From contig DASYER010000144.1 of the NCBI GenBank assembly GCA_036498905.1, positions 13,072 to 77,071 on the forward strand: a stretch of DNA of 64,000 nucleotides, read 5' to 3'. The notes beneath the pieces are model-generated. The model was not told the DNA's origin. It made no database searches and was given only the letters and a program-made list of their open reading frames with translations. The DNA comes from DAIDKA01 sp036498905 (GTDB lineage: Bacteria > Pseudomonadota > Gammaproteobacteria > Steroidobacterales > Steroidobacteraceae). Numbering within the stretch: the first letter of the stretch is position 1; each line of letters begins with the position of its first letter. The position numbers were made by a program, and so were the translations under genes. Shown here piece after piece: positions 59,168-64,000 of this stretch.

Positions 59168-60013
59168 TCACAGCGCCGCAGCGTGAAAGCGCAGATGATC
59201 TTCGATAAATGTCGAAATGAAGTAATACCCGTGATCGTAGCCTTCGTGGCGCCGCAACCGCAGCGGCTGACCCGCCGTCGCGCACGCCTCTTCGAACAGC
59301 TCCGGAAGCAACTGCGACTGGTGCAGGAATTTGTCCGCGAGCCCCTGATCGACGAGGATCCTGGGGAAGAGCTGTTTGCCCGCTGACTTCATCAGCTCGA
59401 CCGCATCGTAGGCCTTCCAGGCGGCCTGATCCTCGCCCAGGTAACGCGGCAGGGCCTTGTGTCCCCACGCGCAGCGCGTCGGGGAGCAGATCGGTGCAAA
59501 GGCCGATACCGACTTGAAGACCTGCGGATTGCGCAGCGCCAGCACCAATGCTCCATGGCCTCCCATGGAGTGGCCGAAGATCCCGATTCGGTTCGGGTCT
59601 GCCGGAAAATTCGCCAGCACCGTCTGGCGCAATTCCTCCAGTACGTAGTCGTACATGCGATAGAACTTCGCCCACGGCTGCTCGGTGGCATTCAGGTAGA
59701 ACCCTGCGCCGGCGCCGAACTCCCAGTCCTCCGCCTCACCGGGGATGCCGGTGTTGCGCGGACTGGTATCGCAGGTGACCAGCATGACGCCCAGTTCAGC
59801 GGCGCTGCGCTGGGCGCCGGCCTTGATGACGGCGGTCTCCTCGGTGCAGGTCAGGCCCGCCAGATAAAACATCACCGGCACCGCCCGGGTCCCCGCCTGC
59901 GGGGGGCGATACACCGAGAAGCGCATCGGCAGTCCGATCACGCGTGAATCGTGACGATAGAAGCCCTGAGTGCCCTCGAAGCACCGGGCTTCACTGATCG
60001 TTTCAATATTCAA
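59168..60013 (-). CDS. fghA: S-formylglutathione hydrolase
   Basis: A 281-residue esterase-D-type enzyme that hydrolyses S-formylglutathione to formate and glutathione. Motifs: FYLAGLTCTEE, nucleophile FGHSMGGHGALVL, FAPICSPTRCAWG, and the late Asp/His (ILVDQGLADKF, HEGYDHGYYF). Last step of the formaldehyde pathway encoded by this three-gene set. Confidence 0.95.
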   Translation of the reverse strand: MNIETISEARCFEGTQGFYRHDSRVIGLPMRFSVYRPPQAGTRAVPVMFYLAGLTCTEETAVIKAGAQRSAAELGVMLVTCDTSPRNTGIPGEAEDWEFGAGAGFYLNATEQPWAKFYRMYDYVLEELRQTVLANFPADPNRIGIFGHSMGGHGALVLALRNPQVFKSVSAFAPICSPTRCAWGHKALPRYLGEDQAAWKAYDAVELMKSAGKQLFPRILVDQGLADKFLHQSQLLPELFEEACATAGQPLRLRRHEGYDHGYYFISTFIEDHLRFHAAAL

Positions 60014-60022
60014 GGCGCGTAA

Positions 60023-61132
60023 TCAGTACACCACGACACTGCGGATCGACTCCCCGCTCGTCATCAGATCGAAGGCGTCGTTGATTCGCTCCAACGGCAT
60101 CGTGTGTGTGATCAGATCGTCGATGTTGATCTTGTGATCCATGTACCAGTCGACAATTTTCGGCACATCGGTGCGGCCCCGCGCCCCACCGAAGGCCGTT
60201 CCGCGCCATACCCGCCCCGTGACCAGCTGGAACGGCCGGGTCGCAATCTCCTGGCCGGCCGCCGCTACGCCAATGATGATGCTCTGCCCCCAGCCGCGGT
60301 GACAGCACTCCAGCGCCTGCCGCATCACCTGGGTGCTGCCGATGCACTCAAAGGAGTAATCAGCACCGCCCTTGGTGAGTTCGACCAGGTGCGCCACCAG
60401 ATCGCCCTTCACCTCTTTCGGATTCACGAAGTGAGTCATGCCGAACTGACGTGCCAGCTTCTCGCGCTTGGGATTCATATCGACGCCCACGATCATGTCC
60501 GCGCCGGCGAGCTTTGCTCCCTGCACGACATTGAGGCCGATACCGCCCAATCCGAACACCACCACGTTGGCACCCGGCTCGACCTTTGCGGTGAATATGA
60601 CGGCACCGATTCCGGTCGTCACGCCGCAGCCGATGTAACAGGCCTTGTCGAACGGCGCATCTTCACGGATTTTCGCCACCGCAATTTCCGGCATCACGGT
60701 GTAGTTCGCGAAAGTCGAGCAGCCCATGTAGTGGTACACGGGCTTGCCCTTGAAGGAGAAGCGGCTGGCGCCATCCGGCATGACGCCCTTGCCCTGGGTC
60801 GCACGAATCGCCGTGCACAGATTGGTCTTGTGCGACGTGCAACTTTTGCACTCCCGGCATTCCGGCGTGTACAGCGGGATCACGTGATCGCCTTTCTTCA
60901 AGGATCGCACGCCCGGCCCGACATCCACGACGATGCCGGCACCCTCATGCCCGAGGATGGACGGAAACAGGCCCTCCGAATCAGCTCCGGATAGCGTGTA
61001 CTTGTCGGTGTGGCAGATTCCGGTCGCTTTGACCTCGATCAGTACCTCACCGGCCTTCGGACCGTCCAGCTGAACGGTCTCGATGCTGAGTGGCTTGCCC
61101 GCTTCGAACGCCACGGCGGCTCTGACATCCAT
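60023..61132 (-). CDS. frmA: S-(hydroxymethyl)glutathione dehydrogenase/class III alcohol dehydrogenase
   Basis: A 369-residue zinc enzyme that oxidises S-hydroxymethylglutathione to S-formylglutathione with NAD+. Catalytic zinc Cys in ATGICHTDKYTLSGAD, GHEGAGIV, the structural zinc Cys cluster ECRECKSCTSHKTNLC, and the coenzyme motif FGLGGIGLNVVQGAK. It may also act as GSNO reductase. Nine bases separate it from fghA. Confidence 0.96.
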   Translation of the reverse strand: MDVRAAVAFEAGKPLSIETVQLDGPKAGEVLIEVKATGICHTDKYTLSGADSEGLFPSILGHEGAGIVVDVGPGVRSLKKGDHVIPLYTPECRECKSCTSHKTNLCTAIRATQGKGVMPDGASRFSFKGKPVYHYMGCSTFANYTVMPEIAVAKIREDAPFDKACYIGCGVTTGIGAVIFTAKVEPGANVVVFGLGGIGLNVVQGAKLAGADMIVGVDMNPKREKLARQFGMTHFVNPKEVKGDLVAHLVELTKGGADYSFECIGSTQVMRQALECCHRGWGQSIIIGVAAAGQEIATRPFQLVTGRVWRGTAFGGARGRTDVPKIVDWYMDHKINIDDLITHTMPLERINDAFDLMTSGESIRSVVVY

Positions 61133-61136
61133 GACA

Positions 61137-61712
61137 TCAAGCCTTCAGCACGCCCGAGGCCTTCGCGATGTGGGTCGCGATGAAATCCATCAGCGGGGGC
61201 GAGAGGCAATCATAGGGCTCCAGCTTCAATTCCCGCAGGCGAGCGCGCACCGCACCCATCTGGCTCGGATCCGCGCCGGACTCGATGATCGAGGAGACGA
61301 ATGCAGCGAATTCGGGCTGCGACCAGCCACTTTGCGGTGACAGTTCGGTATGGATGAAATCCAGTCCGAAGAACGGATGCCCGCTCTTCTCGATGCGGCC
61401 ATACATATGAGTGCCGCAGACCTTGCACGCGTGACGCTGAATGGTCGCGCTGGCATCGACGATGCCCAGCTTGTCGCCGTTCTTGGTCACCGTGACCTTG
61501 TCACGCGGCGCCACTGCCACAACCGCGAACAGCGCACCCTGGGGCTTCCAGCACTTCGTGCAGCCGCAGGCGTGGTTGTGCGCCGATTGCGTCTTCACCG
61601 AAACTTCGACGGGATTCTGGGAGCATTTGCACACCAGCGTTCCGCCGGCAAAGTCCTTGGCCGCGGGCTTCAAACCGTTGTCTACCGAAGGATGAATCGA
61701 GACCGTGGCCAT
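61137..61712 (-). CDS. gfa: S-(hydroxymethyl)glutathione synthase Gfa
   Basis: A 191-residue zinc protein that speeds the reaction of formaldehyde with glutathione. Zinc cysteines: LVCKCSQNP, HACGCTKCWKP and HACKVCGTHMYG. The length matches Paracoccus-type Gfa. The ATG at 61712 gives MATVSIHPSV; the frame to 61910 is antisense to the next gene and unsupported. First gene of gfa-frmA-fghA. Confidence 0.93.
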   Translation of the reverse strand: MATVSIHPSVDNGLKPAAKDFAGGTLVCKCSQNPVEVSVKTQSAHNHACGCTKCWKPQGALFAVVAVAPRDKVTVTKNGDKLGIVDASATIQRHACKVCGTHMYGRIEKSGHPFFGLDFIHTELSPQSGWSQPEFAAFVSSIIESGADPSQMGAVRARLRELKLEPYDCLSPPLMDFIATHIAKASGVLKA

Positions 61713-61835
61713 ATGGGTGACCCTCTTGTGAATGGGACGCGAAGTATAGCGTCGAGACCGTCCTGCGTCAGGATTCGCGCCGTCGAGCCGGTCATGGCAG
61801 GATGCTCCGTAACTGTCACGGCTCCGCCATACGCC

Positions 61836-62471
61836 ATGTCGTCCGATCCGCTCCACCATCGGTCGCTGCAACCCGCCATTGCGCTGCACCACGCGCCGGC
61901 GCTGCGGCATTATGCGGCGGTTCTGCGCGCGGCTCTGCTGCTGGGTCCCGGCCTGGTCCTCTCCGGATGCACGGTCGGATTCTGGAATTACCAGCAGATC
62001 ACGGCGCCTGACGTGCAGTACGTGCAGTTAAATTGCAATGGTCATGACGGACCGCCAAAGCTGGCCTACTACCCTTTTCACGAAATCTTCATCGGGATCG
62101 CCGTCGACCCCTTGGACCTGCGGTTGCGCACTCCGCGCGGCGTCCATGCCCATCTGGATGGCGATTCGGTGGTCGTCAGCGGCCACACCGACAAGGGGAG
62201 TCTTGACTTAACGCTGAAACTGAAAACCGCGGCCCAGGCCAGCGACGCCGGGAGTCTCGCCGAAATGCGTTTCGAAGAGCGCCATGAAGGCAGCTGGATA
62301 GCCGGTGCGCCCTCATCGGATGCGCGGATCGATACCATGACCGCGGGCACGATCCGGCTGCCCCCCATCACCATCGACAACACGAACTGGCCGGCGCAGA
62401 CCCTGCCCTTTACGCGCAAGGTCTACTCCCAGCTCATGCAACCGAACTCGACCTGCTCAGCGCCGCCTTAG
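61836..62471 (+). CDS. Putative lipoprotein of unknown function
   Basis: A 211-residue protein I do not recognise. A hydrophobic helix LRAALLLGPGLVLSGCTVG contains a lipobox (VLSGC, Cys at about 45), preceded by an unusually long His-rich N-terminal part of about 26 residues. The mature part is beta-rich with two more Cys. Starts at ATG 61836 or ATG 61794; both keep the long leader. It is divergent from gfa; 22 bases before the EamA gene. Confidence 0.6.
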   Translation: MSSDPLHHRSLQPAIALHHAPALRHYAAVLRAALLLGPGLVLSGCTVGFWNYQQITAPDVQYVQLNCNGHDGPPKLAYYPFHEIFIGIAVDPLDLRLRTPRGVHAHLDGDSVVVSGHTDKGSLDLTLKLKTAAQASDAGSLAEMRFEERHEGSWIAGAPSSDARIDTMTAGTIRLPPITIDNTNWPAQTLPFTRKVYSQLMQPNSTCSAPP

Positions 62472-62493
62472 TCGTCCACACCGCGACGACTTC

Positions 62494-63390
62494 ATGGCAG
62501 CCTCGGCGACCCTCCCCTCGCGCCCCGCTACGGCAGTCATCATCGGCTGTCTGCTCGCCGTCTACATTCTGTGGGGCACCACGTACTACGCCATCAAGGT
62601 GGCCATCACCGGGTTTCCCACCTTCTTCTTCGTCGGCACGCGCTTCATAGTCGCCGGCAGCCTGCTGCTGCTGTGGCAGATACTGCGCGGCGCGCCCCTG
62701 CCCACCTGGGCGCAGTGGCGTGGCGCGGCTCTGATCGGCTGCCTGCTGCTGCTCGCCGGCAACGGCACGGTCGCGATGGGCGAACAATGGGTGAGTTCAG
62801 GTGCCGCCGTCGCGCTCATCAGCAGCGTTCCACTGACCACCGCGGCTTGGTCATGCCTGTTCGGCGAGCGGCCGGCGCGGCTGGAATGGCTGGCGATGGC
62901 AGTCGGCACCGCGGGCATCGCGGTCATGCTCCTGGGCCACGATCTGCAGGCCAGTCGCCTGGGTGTCGGCGTGGTGCTGGGCGGGAGTATCTGCTGGTCA
63001 CTGGGCACGGTGCTGGCGCGACGGGTCGAAATACCACCGGGGGCTACGGGCTTCGGCGCCGAGATGCTGTGCGCGGGCATCGCCGGATTCATCGTCAGCG
63101 CTCTCGCCCGGGAGCCTTGGGTGTTCAGCACCGCCATCAGACCCTGGGCAGCGTGGGGCTACCTGGTGGTGTTCGGCTCACTCGTCGGCTTTTCAGCCTT
63201 CCGCTTTCTGGTCGAACGGGTATCCGCAACCCTGGCCACGACGTATGCCTATGTGAACCCGCCGGTGGCCCTGCTGGTAGGCTGGTGGCTGGGTCACGAG
63301 CAATTCTCAAGCCAACTGCTGCTGGGACTGCCCATCGTACTGGGCGCTGTGGCCCTGCAAACCTGGGCGCATACCCGGGCCGTGCGCTGA
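62494..63390 (+). CDS. EamA/DMT family inner-membrane transporter
   Basis: A 298-residue protein with ten predicted helices in two EamA repeats. First repeat YILWGTTYYAIKVAITGFPT and FFFVGTRFIVAG; second ICWSLGTVLARRVEIP and ATTYAYVNPPVALLVGWW. Drug/metabolite exporters of the YedA type look like this; the substrate is not known. Confidence 0.87.
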   Translation: MAASATLPSRPATAVIIGCLLAVYILWGTTYYAIKVAITGFPTFFFVGTRFIVAGSLLLLWQILRGAPLPTWAQWRGAALIGCLLLLAGNGTVAMGEQWVSSGAAVALISSVPLTTAAWSCLFGERPARLEWLAMAVGTAGIAVMLLGHDLQASRLGVGVVLGGSICWSLGTVLARRVEIPPGATGFGAEMLCAGIAGFIVSALAREPWVFSTAIRPWAAWGYLVVFGSLVGFSAFRFLVERVSATLATTYAYVNPPVALLVGWWLGHEQFSSQLLLGLPIVLGAVALQTWAHTRAVR

Positions 63391-63394
63391 TCAA

Positions 63395-64000
63395 TCAGAA
63401 CGCGAAGTACGGCCCGGTGGTGCCACCGGCATCGACTTTCTCCATCGCCGTGTACACGTTGTGCCCGAAGTAGAACGGCAGTCCCCAGGCAAACGTACCG
63501 GTCCCCGAACTGCCCGCCGATCCGCCGAGATTGCTGAACGCGGTAAAGGAAGTATTGGTCGTGAACAGGGTGTCGGCTGGGCCCACCGAGAAATTGATCA
63601 TCGCAACCTGATTGTTCATCCCGGTCACATTCGCCGTGAACGCCAAAGTCGAGGCCGGGCAGAAAAATCCCTGTGCAAAGTTCTCCGTACAGTTCGGAAT
63701 ACTGCCGTCTACGAAATAGACCGCATTCGAGCCGCTGTCGAAATAGCTTTGTGTGTCGTTCTGGTTCAGGTTGGTCAGGTTGGTGGTTATGTAACCTGTG
63801 TTCGGATCCGTCGTCAGCACGGTCACACCGCTCGCAAGGCCATTGTTGGATTGTGTCCCAATGCCAAATACCAGCGTTCCGGATACTGTCGCGGCGCCCG
63901 CGGCGGCCACCGTCGGCAGCTCGATGATCACGCCATTGTTGTCGCTGACGCCATTGTTGGCCGCCAGCGCATGCACCGGATTGACCATCTGGCTGGCCAC
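63395..64000 (-). CDS. DUF3443-like secreted protein, N-terminus beyond the window
   Basis: The C-terminal 201 residues of a longer protein; the frame is open at the window edge. Blocks NNGVIIELPTVAAAGAATVS, GTLVFGIGTQSNNGL and YFDSGSNAVYFVD, ending GLPFYFGHNVYTAMEK, match what I recall of the DUF3443 family of large secreted or surface proteins. Function is unknown; two Cys (about 103 and 114) may pair. Confidence 0.6.
   Translation of the reverse strand: MASQMVNPVHALAANNGVSDNNGVIIELPTVAAAGAATVSGTLVFGIGTQSNNGLASGVTVLTTDPNTGYITTNLTNLNQNDTQSYFDSGSNAVYFVDGSIPNCTENFAQGFFCPASTLAFTANVTGMNNQVAMINFSVGPADTLFTTNTSFTAFSNLGGSAGSSGTGTFAWGLPFYFGHNVYTAMEKVDAGGTTGPYFAF

Overview
The window reads as a chromosomal segment of a GC-rich gammaproteobacterium, probably near the Xanthomonadales/Nevskiales/Steroidobacteraceae. 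This placement is inferred from gene order and protein features; no phylogeny was run. Supporting signs are the ffh, rpsP-rimM-trmD-rplS order, an mlaFEDCB operon, a PrxQ with Cys47/Cys83 as in Xylella, a LacI-type operator that looks like the Xanthomonas xyl-box, and many ATGA/GTGA overlaps. I see no insertion sequences, integrases, CRISPR arrays, phage genes or rRNA. No stretch longer than about 260 bases lacks a gene.

Layout. 1-4.5 kb: PrxQ, PIN-PhoH, a BepA-like periplasmic protease and MlaA. 4.5-7.6 kb (minus): mlaFEDCB, the retrograde phospholipid transporter that works with the converging mlaA. 7.6-8.7 kb: class I aldolase. 8.8-15.4 kb: a suf operon (Rrf2 regulator, sufBCDS, sufU, sufT, Rieske ferredoxin) with a promoter whose -10 overlaps an IscR-like half-site pair. 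15.4-18.6 kb: a MetF-like protein and a secreted beta-helix protein. 18.6-21.3 kb (minus): ECF sigma, zinc-finger anti-sigma, metallophosphoesterase and cupredoxin, with two matching ECF-type promoters. 21.4-24.2 kb: a D-Ala-D-Ala ligase homologue, a small secreted protein and CreD. 24.2-31.4 kb (minus): hslR-yhhQ-putA-tannase-FAD monooxygenase. 31.4-36.7 kb (minus): ffh, rpsP-rimM-trmD-rplS-sppA, divergent from a CorB-type protein at 36.7-38 kb. 38-47.9 kb: radA, a PP2C-FHA pair, then (minus) rnr-rlmB and rpsF-rpsR-rplI-dnaB-alr. 48.0 kb: tRNA-Leu(CAG).

48.1-51.1 kb (minus): an accessory-looking module of a second ECF sigma factor, a membrane-anchored ankyrin protein and two secreted proteins. 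Two of these carry the same VTVTGSRI string normally seen at the start of TonB-dependent receptors. 51.1-59.1 kb: a xylan/oligosaccharide locus (xylA, LacI-type regulator, acetylxylan-esterase-like hydrolase, GH3, GH1) tied together by two xyl-box-like operators. 59.2-61.7 kb (minus): gfa, a class III alcohol dehydrogenase and S-formylglutathione hydrolase, a complete glutathione-dependent formaldehyde pathway. The window ends with a lipoprotein, an EamA transporter and a truncated DUF3443-like protein.

The items I would follow first are the VTVTGSRI/ankyrin/sigma module, the paired GGAATAAA-N14-AGTC promoters, the operator sitting exactly inside the xylA promoter spacer, the glycine-rich extension of ribosomal protein S18 with a 16S-like S6:S18 site in its leader, and the apparent CTG start of sppA.
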